The notes below the pieces were generated by a model. That model did no database searches and was not told the origin of the DNA. It worked only from the letters and a program-made list of their open reading frames with translations. From positions 1 through 34,967 of the forward strand of contig JAKQHY010000153.1 of the NCBI GenBank assembly GCA_029555965.1: 34,967 nucleotides of DNA. Direction: 5' to 3'. How positions within the stretch are numbered: position 1 is the first letter of the stretch; each line of letters starts with the position of its first letter. Below are positions 15,901 through 23,658 of this stretch, in pieces. The position numbers were made by a program, and so were the translations under genes. This DNA is from Chloroflexota bacterium. GTDB lineage: Bacteria > Chloroflexota > Anaerolineae > B4-G1 > SLSP01.

Positions 15901-16990
15901 CCAGGCCGCCGGTGATCAGCGTGCAGAAGCCGTCGGGTATTTTTACTGGGGCCGCATCCTGTGGTTTCAGGGACACTATCAGGAAGCTACCCCTTGCCTC
16001 GAGCAGGCGCTCACACTGGCGCAGGCGGGCGACTTCGGGCAGGTGGAGGCCGATAGTGTGCGCTCGCTGGGGGTGATTGCGTACTATCACGGCGACCCGC
16101 AAGGGGGGGCGCTGTGTTTTCGGGAAGCCTTGAAGGCCTACCGCCGCATTGGCGACCGGCGCGGCGAGGCCGGCGCCCTCAACAACCTGGGCGTCTTCCA
16201 TTTCAACCGGGGGGAATACGTCCAGGCGCGTGATTACTACCAGCAAGGGCTTGATCGTTACCGTGAAATCGGCCACCGGCAGGGCGTGGGCCGGGCGGTG
16301 GGCAACCTGGGTATCATTGCCCACAACCTCGGCGACTACCTGGAAGCCCGCGCCTACTACGAACAAGCGTTGGGCATTTACCAGGAAGTTGGCTACCGGC
16401 AGGGTATCAGCACGTTGCTCTCTTACATGAGCCTGCTGTTCTATCACTTAGGCCAGCCAGAAAATGCTCAGGAATGTGGGTTGCGCTCGTATTTGCTGGC
16501 CCAAGACCTTAAGGACTCTCTCACCCAGGGCTTTGCGCTGACCAACATTGGACACGCCCTGACATCCACCGGGCACTGGATTGAAGCTGCGGACTCCTAT
16601 CGCCGCGCCTACGAAATTCGACAGGATGCCCAACAATATAATCTGGCCCTGGAATCGCTGACCGGGCTGGTCGAAGTTTACCTGCTCCAGAACGAACTGG
16701 ACAGCGCGCAGTCCCATACAGCACAAATATTAGATCAGATCAAAAGAAGCTCTCTGGATGGCGTCATCGAACCGTTCTGGATCCATTGGACTTGCTACCG
16801 TCTCTTGCGCGCTCGGCGCGATCCCCGCGCTGCAACGCTGCTCATTCAAACGCACGCTCTGTTGCAGCAGCAAGCCGCGCGGGTGGATGACACAGTTCTA
16901 CGGCAGTCATTTTTAGAAAATGTGGCCGTTCATCGGCAAATTGTGGAAGAATTCAAGCAAGTTCAACACCGCATTCGCCCAAAAGAGTGA
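12908..16990 (+). CDS. Soluble-adenylyl-cyclase-like protein: two cyclase domains, AAA ATPase, TPR
   Basis: A 1360-residue signalling protein with the domain order of mammalian soluble adenylyl cyclase. Cyclase domain C1 (about 35-200) keeps both metal-binding Asp residues (FADVSGFT, D45; KFSGDA, D95). C2 (about 250-410) has lost the first Asp (FVGVQG, Gly258) but keeps Asn369 and Arg373 in GDTVNLAARL and Thr362 where sAC has its base-contacting Thr. C1 lacks those last residues, so one composite active site is expected, probably making cAMP. An AAA/STAND-type NTPase follows (Walker A 466-473 GEAGIGKS; Walker B about 591-597 LVLILED), then TPR-like repeats from about 880 to 1340 (NNLGVFHFNRGEYVQARDYY). 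No signal peptide. It stands alone, divergent from tRNA-Pro. Confidence 0.88.
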   Translation: MNTVTLLPSIAPYVPATLIHAVAADPAFTDAPVATDFQAAVLFADVSGFTPLTEALAQKGAEGPEEMRTLINRYFTAMIDLTRAEGGDVVKFSGDAMTVLYAARDEPLSYAVRRAYQSAEAMQRAMAPFANLHTSVGPVELGMKIMIGAGPVLALQVGGVFNRWEYVIVGDPLRQVGLAEEHAQRGDIILSPEAAAALHPALLPPHPLTLPDWEALPQPAAVEANLLRFVPGPVLAWLNHGLANWAPALRRMTVLFVGVQGLQYDRPDIAERLHAFLRQTQETLYRYEGTLRQFVVDDKGTVVMALFGAPPFAHEDDPARACLCAQRLQQVTADLDLQLALGLATGHVFSGPVGGESRYEYTAMGDTVNLAARLMGKAGPGAILCEFNTYSQARATLQFENLTPIRVKGKAGPIRVYRPLGRLDVATHSSRTRLAGIVGRQAEINRLTDALQTVLSDAHYTFILEGEAGIGKSRLVAELMRLTKEQGWVWLIGAGESIEQQTPYRAWRDIFTFYFGLEQLCDPQEQRARIQAVTEELDNTLIPNLPLLNDILNLGLLENDLTRPLDPQTRQQALTTLILTLLRAWLRERPLVLILEDAQWLDSLSWLLTLEVARAFAATHEPLLLVIATRPAPPDSAGAQALETLRQFPTTEMLTLSPLEGEAIITLVADRLEIPRDKIPPTLLTLVNRWTEGNPFYVEELLQTLADRGAISREVDAGGVPFCSVQEDLTEMARILPDTVQGLVLARIDRQPPERQLILKTAAVIGRTFSYAPLSYVLRQQTTIADAALKPHLDALSDLNLTSQTPDTPELMYTFRQLITQEVAYETLLFSQRRALHRTVAEWYEAESAQRAAAQREALMDEKAAATAIAPYLPLLVYHYQHAEMPEKERYYAELAGKHAAAQFANTEALRYFTRALTLTPETDAAKQYELLLARESIYALQGAHEAQEQDLVALTQLAGSLSPAAQAEILLRRAQYAEVRGAYPQAITLSQSAITQAQAAGDQRAEAVGYFYWGRILWFQGHYQEATPCLEQALTLAQAGDFGQVEADSVRSLGVIAYYHGDPQGGALCFREALKAYRRIGDRRGEAGALNNLGVFHFNRGEYVQARDYYQQGLDRYREIGHRQGVGRAVGNLGIIAHNLGDYLEARAYYEQALGIYQEVGYRQGISTLLSYMSLLFYHLGQPENAQECGLRSYLLAQDLKDSLTQGFALTNIGHALTSTGHWIEAADSYRRAYEIRQDAQQYNLALESLTGLVEVYLLQNELDSAQSHTAQILDQIKRSSLDGVIEPFWIHWTCYRLLRARRDPRAATLLIQTHALLQQQAARVDDTVLRQSFLENVAVHRQIVEEFKQVQHRIRPKE

Positions 16991-17218
16991 AGGAAAGCGG
17001 CTGGGTGACTTGCGCTATCTCGCTCGGCCACGCGCCCTTCTCGTTCCGGTGGGCTTGTTCATGGCGGGATTTCATCAACCGCAAATATTGGGGCGCTTTA
17101 TTCAATAACGCCGGTGAACAGGGGGGCACTGACGTATGAGTGCCCGTCGGCGCCCCCCCTTAGGGACACCGGTTTCAGCCGTCCTTTGCGTCGCTGCGCC
17201 CCAACCGGCGGGAGAGTC

Positions 17219-17249
17219 ATAAGACCCTGGTCCCTGACCAGGGTCTTAT
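17219..17249. repeat. Palindrome A1 (ATAAGACCCTGGTC stem)
   Basis: A 14-bp perfect stem with a 3-nt loop. It is flanked by gagagtc on the left and cattctc on the right. The framework (GA-rich flank, GATAAg-CCCTG, ATTCTC) is the same as palindrome A2 at 17403-17446, although the central bases differ on both arms together. Confidence 0.85.
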
Positions 17250-17311
17250 CATTCTCGGCAGACCACGCCCACCGGCAGAATTTTGCGGCTACAGCCGCCG
17301 GTGAACAGAAG

Positions 17312-17349
17312 GTTTTGCGGCGACGGGCGATCGCCCGTCACCGCAAAAC
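17312..17349. repeat. Palindrome B1 (GTTTTGCGG...CCGCAAAAC)
   Basis: A 38-bp palindrome, 18 of 19 positions paired and no loop beyond the centre (GCGATCGC). It is homologous to palindrome B2 at 17501-17540; arms share GTTTTGCGGtGACGGGC. Confidence 0.85.
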
Positions 17350-17402
17350 ACTTAAAAACAACGACCTTAGCCGTCATTTGCACTGTAGCGCACTGCCCAA
17401 CG

Positions 17403-17446
17403 GGAGAATGATAAAGCCCTGCGGGTGCAGGGCCTTATCATTCTCC
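17403..17446. repeat. Palindrome A2 (GGAGAATGATAA...CTCC)
   Basis: Arms of 20 nt with 19 pairs and a 4-nt loop (GGGT). The left arm occurs once more, alone, at about 17594-17613 (cgagaatgataaagccctgc), so a third copy has lost its right arm. Confidence 0.85.
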
Positions 17447-17500
17447 AGCCGGACGATGCGCTGCGCCATAGGAGACGGCTGAAGCCGTGATTCTTAAAGG

Positions 17501-17540
17501 GGTTTTGCGGTGACGGGCGGTAGCCCGTCACCGCAAAACC
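17501..17540. repeat. Palindrome B2 (GGTTTTGCGGTGACGGGC stem)
   Basis: A perfect 18-bp stem with loop GGTA, homologous to B1. As RNA from either strand it would fold into a very stable hairpin; its lack of a U-run argues against a simple terminator. Confidence 0.88.
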
Positions 17541-17630
17541 GCCTTCTTACCGGCGGCTTCAGCCGCGAAATCTCTTCGACAGGTTGTACCTGCCGAGAAT
17601 GATAAAGCCCTGCTGCGGGTGAATGTACCC

Positions 17631-17658
17631 TTGACGCGCCCCTACCACAGGATATAAT
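17631..17658 (+). promoter_or_regulatory. Promoter of ftsY
   Basis: TTGACG (17631-17636), a 16-bp spacer and a perfect TATAAT (17653-17658). Transcription would begin near 17665, almost at the GGAGG (17666-17670) that serves the ftsY ATG at 17678, so the leader is very short. Confidence 0.85.
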
Positions 17659-17677
17659 CCGCTGCGGAGGATTTTAT

Positions 17678-18574
17678 ATGAAGGGAATTTTTGAGAGTTT
17701 ACGAAAAACTCGGAATGCTGTTTTCGGACAGATTGCCAATCTGTTCGGCGCGGGTGAGATTGATGAAAATACCTGGGATGAACTGGAATCTCTGTTGATC
17801 CAAGGGGATGTCGGCGTTGAGACGACGCTGGCCTTGATTGGTAAGCTGCGCGCGCGGATTAAAGAGGAAGGTGTTTATCGTGCTGCTGACCTCAATCGGA
17901 TCGTCTATGAAGAGATTCTGGCGCTGTTGCCCGAGGCGCCCCCGCTTAATCTGAAATGGCCCCTGGCGGTGATCTTGATCGTGGGGGTGAACGGCTCTGG
18001 CAAAACCACCAGCATCGGCAAGCTGGCCGCGCATTACCGTCGGGAGGGCCGCAAGGTGGTGCTGGCCGCCGCCGACACCTTCCGCGCCGCCGCGATGGAT
18101 CAGCTCAAAGTATGGGGCGAGCGCGCCGGCGTCCCCGTCATTGACGGGCCGGAAGGCGGCGACCCCAGCTCGGTAGCGTATGACGCCATCGAATATGCCC
18201 AGTCTCGCAAGGCAGACATGCTCATCGTGGACACGGCCGGTCGTCTGCATACCCAGCACAACTTGATGGCCGAGATGGAAAAAATCCAGCGGATCATTGC
18301 CCGCCGGGTGGCCTGGGCGCCCCACGAGACTTTTCTGGTGCTGGACGCCAACACCGGACAAAACGGCCTGATCCAGGCGCAGCAATTCCTCAAGGCCGTC
18401 AAGGTCAGCGGCATCGTGCTTGCCAAGCTCGACAGCAGCGCGCGCGGCGGTATGGTGCTCTCCATCGGCCACCAACTGAACCTGCCGGTGCGCTACGTCG
18501 GCACCGGCGAGAAAATAGAGGACATGGCCCCCTTCGACCGCGAAGCCTTTGTCAAAGGCTTGTTGGAACAATAA
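17678..18574 (+). CDS. ftsY: Signal recognition particle receptor FtsY
   Basis: The SRP-dependent GTPase that docks ribosome-SRP complexes at the membrane for co-translational insertion. The 298-residue protein is a bare NG form without the long acidic A domain of E. coli. The N domain takes the first 85 residues or so (IDENTWDELESLLIQGDVGVE). G-domain motifs: P-loop NGSGKTTSIGKLA near residue 105, DTFRAAAMDQL, DTAGR, and LAKLDSSARGG. The C-terminus ends GTGEKIEDMAPFDREAFV. GGAGG lies seven bases before the ATG and a strong promoter just upstream. prfB follows after 20 nt, so the two are probably co-transcribed. Confidence 0.97.
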   Translation: MKGIFESLRKTRNAVFGQIANLFGAGEIDENTWDELESLLIQGDVGVETTLALIGKLRARIKEEGVYRAADLNRIVYEEILALLPEAPPLNLKWPLAVILIVGVNGSGKTTSIGKLAAHYRREGRKVVLAAADTFRAAAMDQLKVWGERAGVPVIDGPEGGDPSSVAYDAIEYAQSRKADMLIVDTAGRLHTQHNLMAEMEKIQRIIARRVAWAPHETFLVLDANTGQNGLIQAQQFLKAVKVSGIVLAKLDSSARGGMVLSIGHQLNLPVRYVGTGEKIEDMAPFDREAFVKGLLEQ

Positions 18575-18594
18575 ACCATTATCAGGAGAACCTA

Positions 18595-19684
18595 ATGAGT
18601 GACCTATCGAATCGCCTCGAAAATCTGGCCGCCCGCGTGGCAGCCACGTGGGGGCGTCTTTGACTTACCGGACAAGATAACAGAACTGAATGATCTGGAA
18701 CAACGCGCCGCGGCCCCCGATTTGTGGGATCGCCCAGACCAGGCGCGGGAACTCATGCAGCGGCTATCCGCCCTTCAGGAAGAGGTGCAGTACTGGCGTC
18801 ATCTGCGCCAGGAAATCCAGGACACGCACGAACTGGTCGCGCTAGAAGATGCGTCCCTTGAACCCGACCTGATCGCCGAGACCGATCGCCTGGAACACGA
18901 AATGAATCAGGCCGAGTTTCGGCTACTCTTCAACGGTCCGCACGACCGCTATGATGCCATCCTCGCCATCCACGCCGGCGCCGGCGGCACCGACTCGCAG
19001 GATTGGGCCGCGATGTTGCTGCGGATGTTCCTGCGCTGGACGGAACGGCGCGGCTTCAAGACGGAAATTTTCGATTCCATGCCCGGCGAAAGCGCGGGCA
19101 TCAAAAGTGTCACCGTTGGCATCAAAGGCCGCTATGTCTACGGTTACTTGAAATCCGAGCGCGGCGTCCACCGCCTGGTGCGCCTCTCTCCCTTTGACGC
19201 TGCCCACCGCCGGCATACCTCCTTCGTCCTGGTGGAAGTGTGGCCGGATTTGGGGGACGAAGTGCAGGTCGAGATCAACCCCGATGACCTAGTGATTGAC
19301 AACTTTCGCGCTTCCTCCGCTGGTGGACAGCACGTGCAGAAGAACGAAACTGCCGTGCGCATCACCCACCAACCGACCGGCATCGTCGTCTCGTGCCAGA
19401 ACGAGCGCTCCCAGACTCAGAACCGCGAGACGGCGCTGCGTATACTTAAATCGCGCCTGATTCAATTGGAAGAGGAGAAACGACGCCAGCAGCTCAGTCA
19501 GTTGAAAGGGGCGCACGTGGACGCCGAGTGGGGCAGCCAGATCCGCTCCTATGTGTTGCATCCCTACCAGATGGTCAAGGATCACCGCACGGAGCATGAG
19601 ACCGGCAACACTGCCGCTGTGCTGGATGGCGACCTGGACGCCTTTATGGAAGCCTACCTGCGACACACTCTCGGCGCGCGCTAA
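18595..19684 (+). CDS. prfB: Peptide chain release factor 2, programmed +1 frameshift
   Basis: RF2 ends translation at UGA and UAA. Frame 0 starts at the ATG at 18595 (AGGAGA five bases upstream) and reads 22 codons (MSDLSNRLENLAARVAATWG...) to an in-frame TGA at 18661. The site CTT-TGA-C with GGGGG just upstream is the classical autoregulatory RF2 frameshift; a +1 slip at CTT resumes as LDLPDKITEL and continues to 19684, for 362 residues in all. The codon-recognition tripeptide Ser198-Pro199-Phe200 and the GGQ motif at 243-245 are present. A gene model beginning at 18599 would be wrong, since that is the other frame upstream of the slip. Low RF2 levels favour the slip, giving feedback. Confidence 0.96.
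18658..18664 (+). promoter_or_regulatory. RF2 +1 frameshift site (CTTTGAC)
   Basis: Slippery CTT (18658-18660), stop TGA (18661-18663) and the following C match the conserved bacterial RF2 recoding heptamer. The upstream GTGGGGGCG provides the Shine-Dalgarno-like stimulator, with its G-run ending three bases before CTT. Confidence 0.95.
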
Positions 19685-19712
19685 CTTCCTTTTTCGTCGG
19701 TAGATTGAGCGT

Positions 19713-19771
19713 CAACGGATGTAACGGAATTGAACGGATATTCTCTCCGTTGAATCCGTTCAATCCGTTGA
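19713..19771. repeat. Nonamer-type inverted array (AACGGAt / aTCCGTT)
   Basis: Three AACGGA-containing units (caacggat, gtaacggaat, gaacggat) are followed, after a short TTCTCT centre, by three CCGTT-containing units in inverse orientation. The array can fold back on itself and lies just after prfB, so it may also terminate transcription. A shorter CAGAGACG direct repeat (2.6 units) is at about 19831-19855. Confidence 0.8.
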
Positions 19772-19915
19772 GACTATCTTCAGAGGATTCATTATTAACC
19801 GACGTTCACCAGCGGTTGGATGAAAATGTCACCGCAGAGACGCAGAGACGCAGAGTTTTTTGGGGGCTATGCGACTATCCGACTGACGACTATCGGACTA
19901 TTTTCAAGGGAACGA

Positions 19916-21403
19916 ATGGCGCTGTTACGAGACGTGCAAGACTATAGCCGGCAGCACCGCCTCCTGGAAAAAGGAGAGCTGGTCGTTGTGGGCGTGTCTG
20001 GTGGGCCGGACTCGGTCACGCTGCTGCATGTCCTCAAGACGCTGCCCCTGTGCCTGAGCCTGCACGTCGCGCACCTGCACCACGGCATTCGTGGCGCCGA
20101 CGCTGACGCCGACGCTGACTTTGTGGCGGCTTTGGCCGCCGCGTGGGGGCTGCCCTGCACCATTGAGCGCGCCGACGTCCCCGCCCTGGCGCAGCGGGAA
20201 AAGCTGCCCCTCGAAGAAGCCGCCCGTCGCGCCCGCTACGCCTTCCTGGGGCGGATCGCGCAACAAAACGGCGCGTACAAGATCGCGGTAGGGCACAACG
20301 CCGACGATCAGGCCGAGACCGTGTTGATGCACCTGCTGCGCGGCGCCGGACCGGCGGGACTGCGGGGGATGCTTCCACGCACCTGCCTGAGCGACTATCA
20401 TCTGTTGACGCTGCCCGCGATCTTCGCGCCGGAACTGACTGTGATCCGTCCGCTCCTGGCGACGCCGCGCGCGGCCATTGTGCAGTATTGTGAAGCCCAC
20501 GCTCTGGAAACCCGCAGCGATCTCACTAACCTGGACACCACCCTGTTTCGCAACCGCCTGCGTCACGAGGTGCTGCCCTATCTGGCCGACATCAATCCGC
20601 GCATCGCGCAGCGCCTCCGGCATCTGGCCGAGGTGGTGCGCGCTGACTATGATCTGTTGCAAGAATTCATCCATGTGGCGTGGGATGCCCTGCTCCTGGA
20701 GGCGCGCGACGATGCGCTGCTCTTCAACTTGCGCGGCTGGCGGGAGCAACCGCTGGCGACGCAACGCGCGCTTATCCGCCAGGCGGCCTACCACCTGCGC
20801 TGCACTCTCCGCGACGTGGACTTCGTTCACATTGAAAATGCCCTCCACGTTGCGCTGCACGGCGACGTGGGGGCGGAGGCGACGTTGCCGCGCGGCTTGC
20901 GCCTGATGGTGGGCTACACCACCCTCACCATCGCCGATCACCGTGCGCACCACTTGCCGCCGGAGCAGCCCTGGCTGCCACCCGGCGCGACCATTCCGCT
21001 GTCCATCCCTGGTGTGGTGGAGTTGCCGGGCGGCTGGACGCTCTGGGCGCAGCCGGCTGATCATTGGGATCGGATGGCGGTGGCAGAAAATAACAACCCT
21101 TTTGCCGCCTGGGTGGATGCTACGGCGCTGTCGGGCGCGGCGTATCTCCGCACACGACGGCCTGGCGATCGCTTCTGCCCGCAGGGATTGGGCGGCGCCG
21201 AGGTGTCTTTGAGCGACTTTCTCATCAATGCCAAGGTCCCGCGCGCCTGGCGTGACCATCTGCCGCTGGTGGAGGCGGGAGGTCGCCTCCTCTGGGTGGC
21301 GGGCCTGCGGCTCAGCGAGGCCGCGCTGGTGCGCCCTGACACTGCCGGCGTCGTGGCCCTGCGATTCCAGGAACCACAGGAGCAGAAGGCCTACGGGGAT
21401 TAG
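19916..21403 (+). CDS. tilS: tRNA(Ile)-lysidine synthase
   Basis: TilS joins lysine to C34 of tRNA-Ile2 (CAU), changing its decoding from AUG to AUA. I start it at the ATG at 19916, with AAGGG five bases upstream; the frame is open to 19820 but that part runs through a repeat. The 495-residue protein has the N-type ATP-pyrophosphatase P-loop SGGPDS (28-33), the GHNADDQAETVLMHLLRG motif and LTNLDTTLFRNRLRHEVLP typical of TilS. The C-terminal region carries the PGDRFCPQGLGG substrate-binding domain motif and RAWRDHLPLVEAGGRLLWVAGLRLS. The gene is followed by a long inverted repeat. Confidence 0.95.
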   Translation: MALLRDVQDYSRQHRLLEKGELVVVGVSGGPDSVTLLHVLKTLPLCLSLHVAHLHHGIRGADADADADFVAALAAAWGLPCTIERADVPALAQREKLPLEEAARRARYAFLGRIAQQNGAYKIAVGHNADDQAETVLMHLLRGAGPAGLRGMLPRTCLSDYHLLTLPAIFAPELTVIRPLLATPRAAIVQYCEAHALETRSDLTNLDTTLFRNRLRHEVLPYLADINPRIAQRLRHLAEVVRADYDLLQEFIHVAWDALLLEARDDALLFNLRGWREQPLATQRALIRQAAYHLRCTLRDVDFVHIENALHVALHGDVGAEATLPRGLRLMVGYTTLTIADHRAHHLPPEQPWLPPGATIPLSIPGVVELPGGWTLWAQPADHWDRMAVAENNNPFAAWVDATALSGAAYLRTRRPGDRFCPQGLGGAEVSLSDFLINAKVPRAWRDHLPLVEAGGRLLWVAGLRLSEAALVRPDTAGVVALRFQEPQEQKAYGD

Positions 21404-21405
21404 GA

Positions 21406-21449
21406 ATTAGGGATTGGGGATTGGGTTGTCCCGATCCCCAATCCCTAAT
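21406..21449. repeat. Inverted array of GGGATT units, possible terminator
   Basis: A 16-bp perfect stem (ATTAGGGATTGGGGAT at 21406-21421, complement at 21434-21449) around a 12-nt loop with a further GGG/CCC pairing. Each arm is itself made of short tandem GATTgGG-like units. It lies between the tilS stop and the kinase ribosome-binding site. Confidence 0.8.
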
Positions 21450-21480
21450 CCCCATTCACTATTTTCTAAGGAGTGATTCT

Positions 21481-22143
21481 TTGAGTAAACATCTCATACT
21501 GGTAGCCGGAAATATTGGAGCAGGGAAAACGTCGCTGGCCGAGCGGTTGGCGCAGCGGTTGAACTGGCAGGTCGCGTATGAATCGGTGGATGATAATCCC
21601 TATCTGCCCGACTTCTACGCCGACATGCGCCAGTGGAGTTTTCACCTGCAAGTCTTCTTCCTGGGGCACCGCGCCGAGCAGCATCGCGCCTTGATGATGC
21701 TGCCCCATTCGGCGGTGATTGACCGCAGTATTTACGAGGACGCGCACATCTTTGCGCGGGCGCTGTACACGCTTGGCAATATGACTGAGCGCGATTATCA
21801 CGCCTATCAGCGCGTTTACAAGCTGGTGGTGGACACTTTGCCGCGCCCGGATTTGCTCATCTACATTCGCGCCAGCGTGCCCACGCTGTTGACGCATATC
21901 CAGAAACGGGCGCGCGTCATCGAAGACAACATCTCCGCCGATTATCTGGCGTTGTTGGAACGGTTCTATACCGACTGGATGGACGCTTTTGATGTGTGCC
22001 CGGTGCTGACGGTGCCGGGGGATGACCTGGATTTTGTGCGTTATCCAGGCCACCTGGACATCGTGGCGGAGCGGGTGTTGGATAAACTGGCCGGCAAAGA
22101 GGTTGTAGAATTTCCTAATTCGGAGGAGTTGCATGCCGGTTGA
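21481..22143 (+). CDS. Deoxynucleoside kinase (dAK/dGK family)
   Basis: A 220-residue kinase that phosphorylates deoxynucleosides in nucleotide salvage, in the cytoplasm. The start is the TTG at 21481, seven bases after AAGGAG; the open frame upstream of it lies in the inverted repeat. Motifs: P-loop GNIGAGKTSLAERLA near the N-terminus, the catalytic/substrate Glu in YESVDDNPYL, the DRSIYED motif, and an Arg-rich lid (QKRARVIEDNI). Substrate preference cannot be read from the sequence. The next gene begins inside its 3' end. Confidence 0.88.
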   Translation: MSKHLILVAGNIGAGKTSLAERLAQRLNWQVAYESVDDNPYLPDFYADMRQWSFHLQVFFLGHRAEQHRALMMLPHSAVIDRSIYEDAHIFARALYTLGNMTERDYHAYQRVYKLVVDTLPRPDLLIYIRASVPTLLTHIQKRARVIEDNISADYLALLERFYTDWMDAFDVCPVLTVPGDDLDFVRYPGHLDIVAERVLDKLAGKEVVEFPNSEELHAG

Positions 22144-23500
22144 GTACGGCGAGTCCCTGAGTGAGCGCGAGCTGGAAATCATCGCGCTGGTGGCCGAAGG
22201 GCTGACGAATCGGGAAATTGCGACGCGCACTTTTCTCAGCCCCAACACGGTCAAAGTTCACCTGCGCAATATTTTCACCAAGACCGGGGCTGTTTCGCGC
22301 ACCGAGTTGACGGTGCGGGCCATGCAGGAGGGCTGGATTGATGTTCCCGGTGTTGTGGCGGAAACCCCGGATGAGGTGGATGTCCCCATAGCGGAGGTCC
22401 GCGACGAGGAAATACCTGCGCCGCCTCTGCTTGCCCCATCGCCCTGGCCCACGCATCGCTGGTTTGCATTGGTGGTCGGCGTGTTGCTGGCATTCGGCGT
22501 GCTGCTGACGCCGGTTCGGGCGCCGGGGCAGGCGAATATTTCCGGCCTTGAAAATATTTTCAGCTCACCCCAACCGTTGGTGTACACCTCGCCGCCGGCC
22601 GGTGAAGATGGCTGGGAGGAACTGTCCCCGCTGCCCCTGCGCCGGGCTGGCCTGGGCTTGACCGCAACGCAGGGCCGCCTTTACGCGGTGGGGGGAATGA
22701 CCGAGAACGGCCCGACCGCGCAACTTGATATTTATGACATTGAATCCGGTAACTGGCAAACCGCCGCGCCGCGCCCGGCAGCGTTGGCAAACTACAGCGT
22801 GGTTGCGGTGGGAAACGCGCTGCTGACCCCCGGCGGTTGTGACGCTGCCTGGCAGCCCACGGACGCCGTGCATCGCTACGACATAGCACAGAACGACTGG
22901 GCGGCGGTTGCCGAACTGCCGGAGCCGTTGTGCGCCTACGCGCTGGCCTATACGCCAGAACGCATCTATGTTTTCGGCGGTATGGGGGCCAACAAGGTGT
23001 ATCGCGCCGCCGCCTACGCTTACGACTTTGCCGCCGACGTGTGGGAAGCATTGCCGTCGCCGGTTACGCCGCGCGCGTTTGGCGCCGCGGCGCTGCTCTC
23101 CGACCGGGTGTTTTATGTGGGGGGACACGACGGCAAAAACGAGTTAAACACCTGTGAAGTATACATCCCCACAGAGCGCCGCTGGCAAAGGTGTGCGCCG
23201 TTGTTGCAACCGCGCAGTGGATTGGGATTGGTGACGCTAGGCAATCGCCTTCAGGCGGTCGGCGGCGGTTGGGATACTTACCTGGGCTTCAGCGAGCGTT
23301 ACGACGCTGCCCACGACCGCTGGACGGCCTTTGAGACGCCTATCGTGGGCGAATGGCGTAACCTGGGATTAACGGCCTGGGATGGCGCGCTTTACGGGGT
23401 CGGCGGCTGGAGTGGGGATTATATGAATCGCACTTACCGCCTGGAAGTGCTACAATTCCGCACCTTTATCCCGATTACGTTCAGCGGGAATCAGCCCTAA
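22133..23500 (+). CDS. LuxR-type HTH / membrane helix / kelch-propeller regulator
   Basis: A 455-residue protein built as a membrane-tethered one-component regulator. Residues 9-65 are a LuxR/GerE helix-turn-helix (LSERELEIIALVAEGLTNREIA...SPNTVKVHLRNIF). After an acidic, Pro-rich linker, residues 110-128 form one membrane helix. From about 155 to 445 there are some six kelch-like blades (RLYAVGGM, RIYVFGGMGANKVY, RVFYVGGHDGKNE, ALYGVGGWSGDY), placed outside the membrane by this topology. The propeller probably senses an external ligand while the HTH stays on DNA. The ATG overlaps the kinase gene by 11 nt, with GGAGGAG just upstream, so the two are coupled. Confidence 0.85.
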   Translation: MPVEYGESLSERELEIIALVAEGLTNREIATRTFLSPNTVKVHLRNIFTKTGAVSRTELTVRAMQEGWIDVPGVVAETPDEVDVPIAEVRDEEIPAPPLLAPSPWPTHRWFALVVGVLLAFGVLLTPVRAPGQANISGLENIFSSPQPLVYTSPPAGEDGWEELSPLPLRRAGLGLTATQGRLYAVGGMTENGPTAQLDIYDIESGNWQTAAPRPAALANYSVVAVGNALLTPGGCDAAWQPTDAVHRYDIAQNDWAAVAELPEPLCAYALAYTPERIYVFGGMGANKVYRAAAYAYDFAADVWEALPSPVTPRAFGAAALLSDRVFYVGGHDGKNELNTCEVYIPTERRWQRCAPLLQPRSGLGLVTLGNRLQAVGGGWDTYLGFSERYDAAHDRWTAFETPIVGEWRNLGLTAWDGALYGVGGWSGDYMNRTYRLEVLQFRTFIPITFSGNQP

Positions 23501-23556
23501 ATTGGCGCGGGCAGCAACCGACTACAGACAGTAGTTATGCAGTTACGCATTTTTCG

Positions 23557-23612
23557 ACAGGATTAACAGGATTTTCAGGATTAAGAGGCTCTTTTCATCC
23601 TGTTAATCCTGT
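23557..23612. repeat. Inverted nonamer array (ACAGGATTA units)
   Basis: ACAGGATTAACAGGAT (23557-23572) pairs perfectly with 23597-23612 over 16 bp; a third unit on each side and a central AAGAG-g-CTCTT extend the hairpin. It follows the LuxR-kelch gene. Confidence 0.85.
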
Positions 23613-23658
23613 AAATCCTGTCTAAAGAAAACAAACCGCGTCACTACAATACAGACAC

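Larger units (their letters stand above)
16991..17677. other. 687-bp gene-free interval before ftsY
   Basis: I support no gene here. Bases 16991-17110 hold nothing recognised. From about 17110 to 17625 the interval is a mosaic of long palindromes (entered separately) joined by short motifs of the CGGCTTCAGCCG/CGGCTGAAGCCG kind (for example 17475-17488 and 17552-17565). A 122-codon open frame (17114-17482) merely runs through these palindromes and is rejected. The ftsY promoter occupies 17631-17658. Confidence 0.8.

Noticed and set aside
16991-17108. Possible gene remnant after the cyclase gene
   Set aside because: A short open frame exists but overlaps the cyclase end in another frame and shows no recognisable similarity.
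17114-17482. 122-codon frame upstream of ftsY
   Set aside because: It runs through palindromes on both arms and has no RBS or motif; treated as repeat DNA.
19925-21259. 444-codon minus-strand frame opposite tilS
   Set aside because: Composition is that of a codon shadow and tilS is certain on the plus strand.
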